Assembly (NCBI RefSeq): GCF_013376105.1
Contig: NZ_JAAMFM010000033.1
Coordinates: 1-47,821, forward strand
Reading direction: 5' to 3'
DNA: 47,821 nucleotides
DNA from: Arthrobacter wenxiniae
Lineage (GTDB): Bacteria; Actinomycetota; Actinomycetes; Actinomycetales; Micrococcaceae
Shown here: piece by piece, positions 38,486 through 46,991 of the stretch
How the letters are laid out: each line of letters begins with the position of its first letter
Numbering within the stretch: position 1 is the stretch's first letter
The notes under the pieces: model-generated
Seen by the model: only the letters and a program-made list of their open reading frames with translations
What the model was told of the DNA's origin: nothing
Databases searched by the model: none
Position numbers and translations under genes: made by a program

Positions 38486-38539
38486 GATGTGGATAAAAAG
38501 GTGGGGCCCACGCGTCCCACGCAACCGGGAGTGGTGGCA

Positions 38540-39295
38540 ATGGCGGCAAAGGCAAATGGCGGCGTTCAGTCCGTCGAGCGGGTGTTTGAACTGCTCGAGC
38601 TCATCACCGACGCCGGCGGCGACGTGACGCTCAGCGAGCTCTCCGGCTCCACGGACCTGCCGCTGCCCACCATCCACCGGCTGCTGCGCACGCTCGTGTC
38701 CCTCGGGTACATCCGCCAGCTCCCCAACCGCCGCTACGCGCTGGGGCCGCGGCTCATCCGGCTGGGCGAGGGCGCCAACAGGCAGCTCGGCGCGCTGGCC
38801 CGCCCGCAGCTGAAGACGCTCGTGGACCGGCTGGGCGAGACAGCCAACATGGCCGTCCTGGAGTCGGACATGGTCATCTACATCGCCCAGGTCCCCTCGC
38901 CGCATTCCATGCGCATGTTCACGGAGGTGGGCCGCCGCGCCCACACCCACGACACCGGCGTCGGCAAGGCGCTCCTGGCCCAGCTGGACAACGACACCGT
39001 GCGCGGCATCATCGCCCGCCAGGGCATGCCCACGCCCACGCCCAAGAGCCTGGGCACCATCGAGGAACTGCTGGCAGACCTTGAGGTGATCCGCCAGCGC
39101 GGCTACTCCATTGACGAGGAGGAGCAGGAGCTCGGCGTCCGCTGCTTCGCCATGGCCGTGCCGCAGGCCCCCACCCCCACGGCCATCTCCGTCTCCGGCC
39201 CCGTCACCCGCGTCGACCAGGCGTTCGCCGACCGCGCGGTGCCCATGCTGGAGGCCGCCGCCGCCGTCATTTCGGCGGAGATGAACAGCAACTAG
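38540..39295 (+). CDS. IclR-family transcriptional regulator
   Basis: 251 aa. The winged helix-turn-helix is at about residues 10-70: GGVQSVERVFELLELITDAG, LSELSGSTDLPLPTIHRLLR, LGYIRQLPNRRYALGPRLI. The IclR effector domain follows, with ANMAVLESDMVIYIAQVPSP, HDTGVGKALLAQL and GYSIDEEEQELGVRCFA. The ATG at 38540 has GGGAGTGG upstream; an in-frame start at 38468 would add 24 residues containing the GTGAAA repeat, and is less likely. Position and neighbours suggest a glyoxylate- or allantoin-responsive repressor like AllR. Direct evidence is the shared operator only. Confidence 0.85.
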   Translation: MAAKANGGVQSVERVFELLELITDAGGDVTLSELSGSTDLPLPTIHRLLRTLVSLGYIRQLPNRRYALGPRLIRLGEGANRQLGALARPQLKTLVDRLGETANMAVLESDMVIYIAQVPSPHSMRMFTEVGRRAHTHDTGVGKALLAQLDNDTVRGIIARQGMPTPTPKSLGTIEELLADLEVIRQRGYSIDEEEQELGVRCFAMAVPQAPTPTAISVSGPVTRVDQAFADRAVPMLEAAAAVISAEMNSN

Positions 39296-39308
39296 CCACC
39301 GCCGGGGA

Positions 39309-40676
39309 TCAACCGCCGTTCACCAGCCTGCGGGCCGCGCGGCTGTGTTCGGCGATGAGCGTGCCCAGGTCAAGGCCCGGGATCTGCCCGTCCACCACGC
39401 GCCACTGCCCGCCCACCATGACCCGGTCCGCCCGGTCGGCCCCGCACAGCAGCAGGGCCGCCACGGGGTCGTGGGAGCCTGAAAACCGCAGCTCGTCGAG
39501 CATGAACAGGGCCAGGTCTGCCTGGCGGCCGGGGGCAATCTCGCCCAGGCTGTCCCGCCCCAGCACCCGGGCCGAGCCGCGGGTGGCCCAGCCCAGCGCC
39601 CGCTCCACGCTGACGCCGGCGCCGTAGCGGAGCCGCTGCAGGTAGAGCGCCTGGCGGGCTTCCTGGATCATGTTGGACGCGTCGTTGGAGGCCGACCCGT
39701 CCACGCCAAGTCCTACCGGGACGCCGGCCGCCTCGAGTTCCAGGATGCGGGCCGTGCCGGACGCCAGCCTCATGTTCGACGTCGGACAGTGGGCCACGCC
39801 GGTGCCGGCGGCTCCCAGCCGGGTGATCTCGGCGTCGTCAAAGTGGATGCCGTGCCCCACCCACGTGCGGTCTGTCAGCCAGCCCACGCTCTCCAGGTAG
39901 TCCACGGTGCGCAGGCCAAAGCGCCCGCGGCAAAAGTCCTCCTCGTCAAGGGTCTCGGCCAGGTGCGTGTGCAGCCGCACGTCCAATTTTTCGGCCAGGG
40001 CGGCGCTCTCCGCCATGAGGTCGCGGGTGACGGAAAACGGTGAGCACGGCGCCAGCGCTATCTGGATGACGGCATCCTCGCCGCGTTCGTGGTAGGCGGC
40101 CACGAGCCGATCGCTGTCGGCCAGGATCACCTCCGGGTCCTGGACGGTCGATTGCGGCGGCAATCCGCCGTCGTCCTCGCCCAGGGACATGGAGCCCCGG
40201 GTGAGGGTGGCCCGCATGCCCAGTGCACGCACAACCTGGACCTGGATGTCGATGGCCTCCTCGAGGCCGCCGGGGAACAGGTAGTGGTGGTCGGCGGCCG
40301 TGGTGCACCCGGAGAGGAGCAGCTCGGCGAGGGCCGCCGTGGTGGCCAGTTCAAGGTCCCGGGGGGTCAGGCGCGCCCATACGGGGTACAGGTTCTTCAG
40401 CCACGGGAACAGCTCGGCATTGGCCACGGGCGCCCAGGCGCGGGTAAGTGTTTGGTAAAAGTGGTGGTGGGTGTTGACCAGGCCCGGCGTGATGACGTGC
40501 CGGCCGGCGTCGAACACCTCTTCGCACGGCACGGCGGGTGATTTGCCGGTGCCCACCACCTCGGCGATGGTGCCGCCGGAAATGACCACCCCGCCGCCGG
40601 CGTCGAGGTCATTGGCGGTAAAGGCGGCGAGCGGGTTCTTCAGCCACAGGCGCTGCTTGGCGTGGGCTTGATTCAC
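39309..40676 (-). CDS. 8-oxoguanine deaminase
   Basis: A 455-aa amidohydrolase-superfamily enzyme. Metal and substrate motifs are visible: LVNTHHHFYQTLTRAWAPV (HxH with extra His), LLSGCTTAADHHYLFPGGLE, VRLHTHLAETLDEEDFC, WVGHGIHFDDAEI, GVAHCPTSNMRLASG and VGLGVDGSASNDASNM (Asp). This set matches 8-oxoguanine deaminase (which makes urate) and related hydroxydechloroatrazine aminohydrolases. The GTG at 40676 follows AAGGA; the frame is open to 40724 through the terminator stem. It is convergent with the IclR gene, and its leader carries an intrinsic terminator. Confidence 0.85.
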   Translation of the reverse strand: MNQAHAKQRLWLKNPLAAFTANDLDAGGGVVISGGTIAEVVGTGKSPAVPCEEVFDAGRHVITPGLVNTHHHFYQTLTRAWAPVANAELFPWLKNLYPVWARLTPRDLELATTAALAELLLSGCTTAADHHYLFPGGLEEAIDIQVQVVRALGMRATLTRGSMSLGEDDGGLPPQSTVQDPEVILADSDRLVAAYHERGEDAVIQIALAPCSPFSVTRDLMAESAALAEKLDVRLHTHLAETLDEEDFCRGRFGLRTVDYLESVGWLTDRTWVGHGIHFDDAEITRLGAAGTGVAHCPTSNMRLASGTARILELEAAGVPVGLGVDGSASNDASNMIQEARQALYLQRLRYGAGVSVERALGWATRGSARVLGRDSLGEIAPGRQADLALFMLDELRFSGSHDPVAALLLCGADRADRVMVGGQWRVVDGQIPGLDLGTLIAEHSRAARRLVNGG

Positions 40677-40799
40677 GGTGTGGATCCTTGCGGTTGGAGG
40701 GGGCGTCCCGCTGTCGGCCAACAAAAAAAGCCGGCACCTTGCGGGTGCCAGCTCAGTGTTGGCCTGTCTGCTGATCCAGGCGGGCCGACGTGGCGGCCC
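40677..40799 (-). promoter_or_regulatory. Structured leader RNA (candidate attenuator or riboswitch) of the 8-oxoguanine deaminase gene
   Basis: Predicted from the promoter at 40806-40835. The transcript starts with a GGGCCG/CGGCCC hairpin (40782-40787 with 40794-40799), then GCCTG/CAGGC (40762-40766 with 40777-40781), and then the terminator stem. An alternative pairing of 40771-40779 with 40748-40756 would sequester the 5' arm of the terminator and exclude the second hairpin. No gene lies upstream, so this terminator cannot simply end another transcript. I do not recognise a known riboswitch class. Confidence 0.55.
40723..40752 (-). terminator. Intrinsic terminator inside the leader
   Basis: Minus-strand order is GGCACC (40744-40749), loop CGCAA, GGTGCC (40733-40738), GGC, then a run of seven T (40723-40729). 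It ends 47 nt before the GTG start of the deaminase gene. The T tract makes it one of the clearest intrinsic terminators in the window. Confidence 0.8.
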
Positions 40800-40805
40800 G
40801 GTTTC

Positions 40806-40835
40806 AACCTAGGCGACGGCCGGACGGGATGTCAA
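40806..40835 (-). promoter_or_regulatory. Promoter of the 8-oxoguanine deaminase leader
   Basis: Read on the minus strand, a perfect TTGACA (40830-40835) and TAGGTT (40806-40811) are separated by 18 nt. A start near 40799 would produce a leader of about 123 nt. Confidence 0.65.
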
Positions 40836-40880
40836 CGGCCCGCCGATTTCATGATGCGATAACGAGTTTCCAAAAAACTG

Positions 40881-40909
40881 TTGCCTGTCTCACATCCGGG
40901 TGTTAGTGT
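40881..40909 (+). promoter_or_regulatory. Promoter of the guanine deaminase / permease / xanthine dehydrogenase genes
   Basis: TTGCCT (40881-40886), 17 nt, TAGTGT (40904-40909). Transcription from about 40916 would give a ~148-nt leader to the guanine deaminase start. It is divergent from the 8-oxoguanine deaminase promoter, with about 50 bp between the two -35 elements. Confidence 0.5.
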
Positions 40910-40915
40910 CTTCAT

Positions 40916-41063
40916 CAAGTCTATGGCGGGCGCCCCTCGAAGGGCCGCTATCTACCGGGCGTATCTTGAATCCCCAACCAAGTGCACACCGGTACATGGA
41001 GGCCCCCGGGCCTCCCGCAAGGACCTGAACAACCGGGTGCTCACAAGTGACAAGGAAGTCACC
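40916..41063 (+). promoter_or_regulatory. Structured 5' leader of guanine deaminase
   Basis: An unusually long leader with three hairpins. GCGG/CCGC has a nested CCC/GGG stem (40926-40948); GGAGGCCC/GGGCCTCC lies at 40998-41015; GTGAC/GTCAC (41047-41051 with 41058-41062) holds AAGGAA, the Shine-Dalgarno, in its 6-nt loop one base before the ATG. TATCTACC at 40949-40956 recalls the core of purine riboswitches, but the rest does not match. Control of translation is plausible. Confidence 0.4.
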
Positions 41064-41549
41064 ATGAATACCAGTCATAGCGGCCAGGACCACCTGGCCC
41101 GGGCAGTGGAGTTGGCTGTGGCCAACGTCCTGGACCACGGCGGGCCATTCGGCGCCGTCATCGTCACGGCGGACGGGCGGGCCTTTGAGGGCATCAACCG
41201 CGTCACGGCCAACAACGACCCCACCGCGCACGCCGAGGTCACCGCCATCAGGAGTGCCTGCACGGCGCTCGGCACCTTCGACCTCTCCGGCGCCACCCTC
41301 TACACCAGTTGCGAGCCCTGCCCCATGTGCCTGGCCTCGGCCCTCTGGGCCCGCGTGGACAGGGTGTTCTACGCCGCCGACCGGCACGACGCCGCCAGGG
41401 CAGGCTTCGACGACGCCGTCTTCTACGACTACTTCGACACCCCCGTGGAGCAGCGGCCCATGCCCGTGCGGCAGCTGGCGCCCGGCGCCAGCGACCCCTT
41501 GGCCCCGTTCACCACGTGGACGGGCCTCGCCACCCGGATTGACTATTAG
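41064..41549 (+). CDS. Guanine deaminase, cytidine-deaminase-like fold
   Basis: A 161-aa zinc hydrolase converting guanine to xanthine. The catalytic HAE is in NNDPTAHAEVTAIRSA and the zinc cysteines are in YTSCEPCPMCLASALW. The family-specific C-terminal swap region AGFDDAVFYDYFDTPVEQR is present. The ATG at 41064 follows AAGGAAGTCACC; an in-frame start at 40881 would run through the structured leader. It is 15 nt upstream of the permease and within the purine-uptake group. Another nucleoside-type deaminase is the only realistic alternative. Confidence 0.85.
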   Translation: MNTSHSGQDHLARAVELAVANVLDHGGPFGAVIVTADGRAFEGINRVTANNDPTAHAEVTAIRSACTALGTFDLSGATLYTSCEPCPMCLASALWARVDRVFYAADRHDAARAGFDDAVFYDYFDTPVEQRPMPVRQLAPGASDPLAPFTTWTGLATRIDY

Positions 41550-41564
41550 GGCGGGGATCCTCAC

Positions 41565-43082
41565 ATGTCACTCTTGAACAAGACCGGGCAAGATGGGGCC
41601 GGCAAGGAAACTGTGAAACCCGAAGGCTCCGCCCAGGCGGCGCCCCGGCGCGGACTCTGGCACTCCATTGACCGCTACTTTGAAATCACGGCGCGCGGCT
41701 CCAACGTCCTGCGCGAATTCCGCGGCGGCCTGGCCACGTTCTTCGCCATGTGCTACATCGTGGTCCTCAACCCGCTGATCCTCAGCTCGGCGGACGGCTC
41801 CGGCCACACGCTGGGCATACCGCAGGTGGCGGCCGTGACCGCCGTCGTGGCCGGCGTGACCACCATTGTGATGGGGGCCTGGGCCAAGTACCCCTTTGCG
41901 CTCGCCGCCGGGCTGGGCGTGAACGCCTTCGTCTCGGCCACCATCGCCACCACCAGGAACCTGACCTGGCCGGAGGTCATGGGACTGGTGCTCATTGCCG
42001 GGATCGTCATGTTCGTGCTGGTCATCTCCGGACTGCGGGAGGCCGTGATGCGGGCCGTCCCGGCCGGGCTGAAGACCGCCATCGTGGTGGGGATCGGCCT
42101 GTTCATCGCCATCATCGGGCTCGTGAACGCCGGGTTTGTCCGCCGCATCCCGGACGCCGCGCACACCACGGTGCCGGTGCAGCTGGGCCAGGACGGGAAG
42201 CTGCTGGGCTGGCCCACGCTCGTGTTTGTGTTCGGTCTGGTGCTGACCATCATCCTGGTGGTGCGCAAGGTCAAGGGCGGGATCCTGATCGGCATCGTCG
42301 CCTCCACGCTCTTTGCCATGGCAATCCAGCTCTTCACCCACACGGCCTCGAGCCAGGGCGACCCTTCCGGCTGGTCCCTCATGGTCCCGGCCGTACCCGG
42401 CACGTTCTTTTCCCTCCCGGACCTGTCCCTGATCGGCAGGGTGGACCTCTTTGGCGCCTTCGCCCACCTGGGGCTCATGTCCGCCCTGCTGCTGACCTTC
42501 ACCATCCTGCTCAGCGTATTTTTTGACGCCATGGGCACCATGACCGGGCTGGCCAGCGAGGCGGGCCTGGTGGATGAGAACAACAACATGAAGAACGCGA
42601 ACCGGGTGCTGCTGGTCGACGCGGCGGGCTCCATGGCCGGCGGGTTCGGCTCCGTTTCCGCCAATGAGATCTTTGTCGAGTCGGCGGCCGGCATAGCGGA
42701 GGGCGCACGCACCGGTCTGGCCAGCCTGGTCACGGGCGGTCTGTTCCTGCTGGCGGCGTTCTTTGCGCCCCTCGTGGCAATCTTCCCGTTCGAGGCCGTG
42801 GCGCCCGCCCTGGTGATCGTCGGATTCATGATGGCCTCGCAGGTCCGCAAGGTCGACTGGAGCGACTACGGGATCGCCATCCCCGCATTCCTGACCTTCA
42901 TCCTGATGCCGTTCACATACTCGATCGCCAACGGCCTGGGCGCCGGGTTCATCGCCTACGTGATCATCCGGGTGGTCCAGGGCAGGGGCCGCGAGATCCA
43001 TGCGCTGATGTGGGGCGTGGCCGCCGCCTTTGTGGTGTACTTCGGCATCGGTCCCATCCAGCAGCTCCTCGGGATCCACTAG
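41565..43082 (+). CDS. NCS2-family purine permease, AzgA-like (guanine/hypoxanthine)
   Basis: A 505-aa inner-membrane transporter with about 12-14 hydrophobic segments. The AzgA-like marks are FRGGLATFFAMCYIVVLNPL, AAGLGVNAFVSATIA, FFDAMGTMTGLASEAGLVDE (substrate-site region) and DAAGSMAGGFGSVSANEIFVE. The N-terminal 40 residues are cytosolic and charged. Co-directional genes for guanine deaminase and xanthine dehydrogenase support import of guanine, hypoxanthine or xanthine by proton symport. Confidence 0.9.
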   Translation: MSLLNKTGQDGAGKETVKPEGSAQAAPRRGLWHSIDRYFEITARGSNVLREFRGGLATFFAMCYIVVLNPLILSSADGSGHTLGIPQVAAVTAVVAGVTTIVMGAWAKYPFALAAGLGVNAFVSATIATTRNLTWPEVMGLVLIAGIVMFVLVISGLREAVMRAVPAGLKTAIVVGIGLFIAIIGLVNAGFVRRIPDAAHTTVPVQLGQDGKLLGWPTLVFVFGLVLTIILVVRKVKGGILIGIVASTLFAMAIQLFTHTASSQGDPSGWSLMVPAVPGTFFSLPDLSLIGRVDLFGAFAHLGLMSALLLTFTILLSVFFDAMGTMTGLASEAGLVDENNNMKNANRVLLVDAAGSMAGGFGSVSANEIFVESAAGIAEGARTGLASLVTGGLFLLAAFFAPLVAIFPFEAVAPALVIVGFMMASQVRKVDWSDYGIAIPAFLTFILMPFTYSIANGLGAGFIAYVIIRVVQGRGREIHALMWGVAAAFVVYFGIGPIQQLLGIH

Positions 43083-43155
43083 CCGGCGCCGGGCCGGGTC
43101 CCGCGGGGCCCGGCCCTACATCCGCACAAACCGTCCATCCACCCAGGAGGTTCCC

Positions 43156-44046
43156 ATGGACATGAACACCATCGAGGCAGTGGTTCCCACAACGGACCCC
43201 GCCGCCTGGCGTCCCGGGGACGCCTGGCTGGCCGGCGGCACCGTGCTGTTTTCCTACGGCAGCACCACGCTGCGCCGCCTGTTGGACCTGACGGAGGCCG
43301 GCTGGGAACCCGTCACCGTCACCCCCGACGGCATCGAGCTGGCCGCCACGTGCAAGATCGCCGAGCTCTACGCCCTGCCGGACCGCCCCGGGGTGCCGGC
43401 CGGCTGGACGGGGCTGGAGCTGGTGCGGCCGTGCTGCGACTCGTTCGTGGCGTCATTCAAGATTTGGAACGCCTCCACGGTGGGCGGCAACATCTGCACG
43501 GCCCTGCCTGCCGGACCCATGACCTCGCTGTGCGCCGCCCTCGACGGCGTGGCCACGGTCCTGGAGCCCGGCGGCGGCAGCCGGCATGTCCCCGTGGCGG
43601 AGCTGGTGGTGGGCGACGCCCGCACCAGCCTGGCCCCGGGCGAACTCCTGCGCAGCATCCACCTGCCCGCGGCCGCCCTGGAATCCCGCGTGGCGTTCCG
43701 GCGGCTCTCGCTGAGCAACCTGGGCCGCTCCGGTGTCCTCGTGATCGGCCGCGCACCGCACGACGGCGGACTGGTCCTGACGGTGACCGCCTCCACCAGG
43801 CGCCCGGTCCAGCTGCGCTTCGCGGCCGCCGGCGCTGGCGGGTTGGGCGCTGCCGGGTTGGGTGCCGCGGGGTTGGGTGCCGCGGCCCTGCGCCGTGCCC
43901 TGGACGCCGCCATCCCCGTGGAGCTGTACCACGACGACATTCACGGCCTGCCGCAGTGGCGCCGCGACATGACCTACCGGCTGGCCGAGGAAATCCGGGC
44001 CGAACTGCTTGGCGCCTCGGCTCAAACCACCAGCGAAGGGGGCTGA
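43156..44046 (+). CDS. Xanthine dehydrogenase, FAD-binding subunit
   Basis: A 296-aa protein of the CO-dehydrogenase flavoprotein family. FAD contacts are the WLAGGT loop near residue 30 and NASTVGGNICTALPAGP near 110. A CODH C-terminal domain follows (ALESRVAFRRLSLSNLGRSG). Residues ~229-243 hold the triple LGAAG repeat encoded by three 15-bp units. The ATG at 43156 is preceded by a perfect AGGAGG. It would pass electrons from the iron-sulfur clusters of the adjacent fused subunit to NAD. Confidence 0.85.
   Translation: MDMNTIEAVVPTTDPAAWRPGDAWLAGGTVLFSYGSTTLRRLLDLTEAGWEPVTVTPDGIELAATCKIAELYALPDRPGVPAGWTGLELVRPCCDSFVASFKIWNASTVGGNICTALPAGPMTSLCAALDGVATVLEPGGGSRHVPVAELVVGDARTSLAPGELLRSIHLPAAALESRVAFRRLSLSNLGRSGVLVIGRAPHDGGLVLTVTASTRRPVQLRFAAAGAGGLGAAGLGAAGLGAAALRRALDAAIPVELYHDDIHGLPQWRRDMTYRLAEEIRAELLGASAQTTSEGG
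43840..43884 (+). repeat. Three tandem 15-bp units inside the FAD-subunit gene
   Basis: Units start GGGTTGGG at 43840, 43855 and 43870; the second and third are identical, the first differs at three positions. They encode G-L-G-A-A repeats that lengthen a loop in the C-terminal half of the FAD subunit. In-frame unit length means copy-number change would not break the protein. Confidence 0.7.
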
Positions 44047-44049
44047 ACC

Positions 44050-46902
44050 ATGGCCATGGACATCAACGGCACGCCGCACGCCAACGAGCCCCGGCCCGGG
44101 CAGTGCCTTCGCACCTTCCTGCGCGAGGAAGGCCTGCTGGGCGTCAAAAAAGGCTGCGACGGAGGCGACTGCGGCGCCTGCACGGTGCACGTGGACGGCA
44201 CGCCGGTGCACAGCTGCATCTACCCGGCGGTCCGGGCCCAGGGAAAAGCCGTCACCACGGTCGAGGGCCTGGCCGACGGCGAAGGGCTGCATCCAATGCA
44301 GGAACAGTTCCTGGCCGCGCAGGGCTTCCAGTGCGGCTTCTGCACCGCCGGCATGCTCATGACGGCCGCCACCTTCGAGGACGCCCACAAGGAAGACCTC
44401 CCCCGGAACCTGAAGGGAAACCTGTGCCGCTGCACGGGCTACCGCGCCATCGGGGATGCGGTCCTGGGCGTGTCCACGGAGACAGGGTCTACGGCGGCGG
44501 CGGAGGCCTGCGGCCATGCGGCGGGCGACGGCACTTCTGCCGGCCGCCCCCTATCGGGCCAGGTGGGCGCCAACCAGGGCGCGCCCGCCGGACCCGCCGT
44601 GGTGACGGGCACCGCCCGCTACACGCTCGACGTCGACCCCGCCGACTATCCGGGGCTGCTGCACATGAAGCTGGTCCGCTCCCCGCACGCCCATGCGCGG
44701 ATCACCTCCATAGACGCGTCGGCGGCCCTGCGGCTGCCCGGCGTGCATGCCGTGTTCACACACCTGGACTCCCCGCAGCAGCTGTTTTCCACGGCCCAGC
44801 ATGAGCTGTACACGGACGACCCCGACGACACCCTGGTGCTGGATTCGGTGGTGCGCCACGTGGGCCAGCGCGTGGCCGCCGTGGTGGCAGATTCCGTCCA
44901 GGCGGCCGAGGCCGGCGTGCGCGCCGTGGTGGTCGGCTATGACGTGCTGCCCGCCGTTTTCGACCCCGAGGAGGCCCTGCTCCCCGGCGCCCCGGCCGTG
45001 CACGGTGACAAGGACGGTGCGGCCAGCCGCATTGGCGACCCCGCACGGAACATCGTCGCCGAGCTGCACTCCGAGCTCGGCGACGTTGCAGCGGGGCTGG
45101 CGGCGGCCGACGTCGTCCATCAGGAAAGCTACAGGACGCAGCGGGTGCAGCACACGGCGCTGGAGACCCACGCGTCGATCGCGCACCTGGACCGGGAGGG
45201 CCGGCTGCACGTGAGATCGTCCACGCAGACGCCGTTCCTGACCCGGCGCGCGCTGTGCCGCGTCTTTGGCCTGGCGGAGGAGGACGTGCGCGTGGTGGCG
45301 GGCCGGGTGGGCGGCGGCTTTGGCGGCAAGCAGGAAATGCTGACGGAGGACGTCGTGGCGCTCGCCGTCCTGGCGCTCAAGCGGCCGGTGCAGCTGGAAT
45401 ACACGCGCACGGAGCAGCTCACCGCGTCCACCACCCGGCACCCCTTCACCATCAGGCTGCGGGCCGGGGCGAGGCGGGACGGCACGCTGACGGCGCTGGC
45501 CGTGGACGTGGTGACCAACACCGGCGCGTACGGCAACCACGCCCCCGGCGTCATGTTCCACGGCTGCGGGGAGTCCCTGGCCGTGTACCAGTGCCCCAAC
45601 AAGAAGGTGGACGCCCGGGCGGTCTACACGAACACGGTGCCCGCCGGCGCGTTCCGCGGGTACGGGCTGAGCCAGATGTTCTTTGCGGTGGAGTCGGCCA
45701 TGGACGAGCTGGCAGCGGGCCTGGGCATGGATCCCATGGAGTTCCGGCGGCGCAACATGATCCGTGCCGGGAACCCCATGCTGTCGACCTCCCCCGAGCC
45801 CGAGGCGGACGTCCACTTTGGCAGCTACGGGCTGGACCAGTGCGTGGAGCTCGTGGCGGACGCCCTGCGGCGAGGGGCCGAGCGGTATCGCGAGGCCGGG
45901 CTCGGGGAGCTGGGGCCGGAGTGGGCCGTGGGGACGGGCACTGCGCTGTCCATGATTGACACCGTGCCGCCGCGCGGGCACTTTGCCCATTCCGTGCTGC
46001 AGCTGTTGGCCGACGGCACGTTCAGGGCCAGCGTGGGTACGGCCGAATTTGGCAACGGCACCACCACCGTGCACGCCCAACTGGCGGCGACGGCGCTCAA
46101 CAGCCGGGCGGAACTGGTGGAGGTGCGCCAGTCGGACACGGCGCTGACGGAGCACGACACCGGCGCGTTCGGCTCCACCGGCACCGTGGTGGCCGGCAAG
46201 GCGACGCTGCTTGCCGCCCAGGACCTGGCCGCGGAGATCCTCAAGGTTGCCGCGGACGGGGCGGGGGCGGATGTTGCCGCGTGCCGCCTGGTGCCGGGGG
46301 CCGTGGACTGCGGCGGCGTGCTGCTGCCGCTTTCCCGCGTTTTTGCGCTGGCCGCCGCGGCCGGGCGCACGCTGCGGACGGAGGGGCGCTGGGGCGGCAC
46401 GCCCCGCTCGGTGGCGTTCAACGTCCATGGCTTCCGCGTGGCCGTCAACACCGGCACGGGGGAGCTGCGGATCCTCCAAAGCGTGCAGGCGGCGGACGCC
46501 GGCGTGGTGGTCAACCCGCGGCAGTGCCGGGGACAGGTCGAGGGCGGCATTGCCCAGGCGCTGGGCGCCGCCCTCTATGAGGAGGTGCTGGTGGGGCCCG
46601 ACGGCGCCGTGACGACGGACATCCTGCGCCAGTACCACATCCCCACCTTTGCTGACGTGCCGCGCAGCGAGGTCTATTTTGCCGTCACCCATGACGCCTT
46701 GGGGCCGCTGGGCGCCAAGTCGATGAGCGAGAGCCCGTTCAACCCGGTGGCGCCGGCGCTGGCCAACGCCATCCGCAATGCCACCGGCGTCCGGTTCACC
46801 CGGCTGCCGCTGGCCCGGGATGTCATCTACCTGGGGTTGAAGGCCGCAGCCGCTGCAGGGGCTGCCGCACCCCCGGTGCCCGTGCTGGAGCCGCGGCCAT
46901 AG
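44050..46902 (+). CDS. Xanthine dehydrogenase, fused [2Fe-2S] and molybdopterin subunit
   Basis: A 950-aa protein. Residues 1-150 are the iron-sulfur module: C36, C41, C44 and C56 for the plant-ferredoxin-type cluster, and C95, C98, C126 and C128 for the second. Residues ~180-950 are the molybdenum module: [20 protein letters not shown], then [11 protein letters not shown], then [19 protein letters not shown]-terminal [17 protein letters not shown] has the expected catalytic Glu. Purine hydroxylases usually keep these as separate subunits or join all three; here small and large are joined and FAD is separate. It starts 3 nt after the FAD gene. Substrate is xanthine or hypoxanthine by context. 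Confidence 0.88.
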   Translation: MAMDINGTPHANEPRPGQCLRTFLREEGLLGVKKGCDGGDCGACTVHVDGTPVHSCIYPAVRAQGKAVTTVEGLADGEGLHPMQEQFLAAQGFQCGFCTAGMLMTAATFEDAHKEDLPRNLKGNLCRCTGYRAIGDAVLGVSTETGSTAAAEACGHAAGDGTSAGRPLSGQVGANQGAPAGPAVVTGTARYTLDVDPADYPGLLHMKLVRSPHAHARITSIDASAALRLPGVHAVFTHLDSPQQLFSTAQHELYTDDPDDTLVLDSVVRHVGQRVAAVVADSVQAAEAGVRAVVVGYDVLPAVFDPEEALLPGAPAVHGDKDGAASRIGDPARNIVAELHSELGDVAAGLAAADVVHQESYRTQRVQHTALETHASIAHLDREGRLHVRSSTQTPFLTRRALCRVFGLAEEDVRVVAGRVGGGFGGKQEMLTEDVVALAVLALKRPVQLEYTRTEQLTASTTRHPFTIRLRAGARRDGTLTALAVDVVTNTGAYGNHAPGVMFHGCGESLAVYQCPNKKVDARAVYTNTVPAGAFRGYGLSQMFFAVESAMDELAAGLGMDPMEFRRRNMIRAGNPMLSTSPEPEADVHFGSYGLDQCVELVADALRRGAERYREAGLGELGPEWAVGTGTALSMIDTVPPRGHFAHSVLQLLADGTFRASVGTAEFGNGTTTVHAQLAATALNSRAELVEVRQSDTALTEHDTGAFGSTGTVVAGKATLLAAQDLAAEILKVAADGAGADVAACRLVPGAVDCGGVLLPLSRVFALAAAAGRTLRTEGRWGGTPRSVAFNVHGFRVAVNTGTGELRILQSVQAADAGVVVNPRQCRGQVEGGIAQALGAALYEEVLVGPDGAVTTDILRQYHIPTFADVPRSEVYFAVTHDALGPLGAKSMSESPFNPVAPALANAIRNATGVRFTRLPLARDVIYLGLKAAAAAGAAAPPVPVLEPRP

Positions 46903-46991
46903 CGCGGCGCGATCGCGGTGAACCGGTGTCGGCAACGCAGCCTTCCGGCAACCTGGCACCCGGGCGCAGGCCAGGCAGGCAGGCTGGCAGC

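Noticed and set aside
40847-40861. TTTC-N7-GATA near the divergent purine promoters, similar to half of the glyoxylate dyad
   Set aside because: The spacing is one base shorter than in the 38-bp elements and no symmetric partner is visible.
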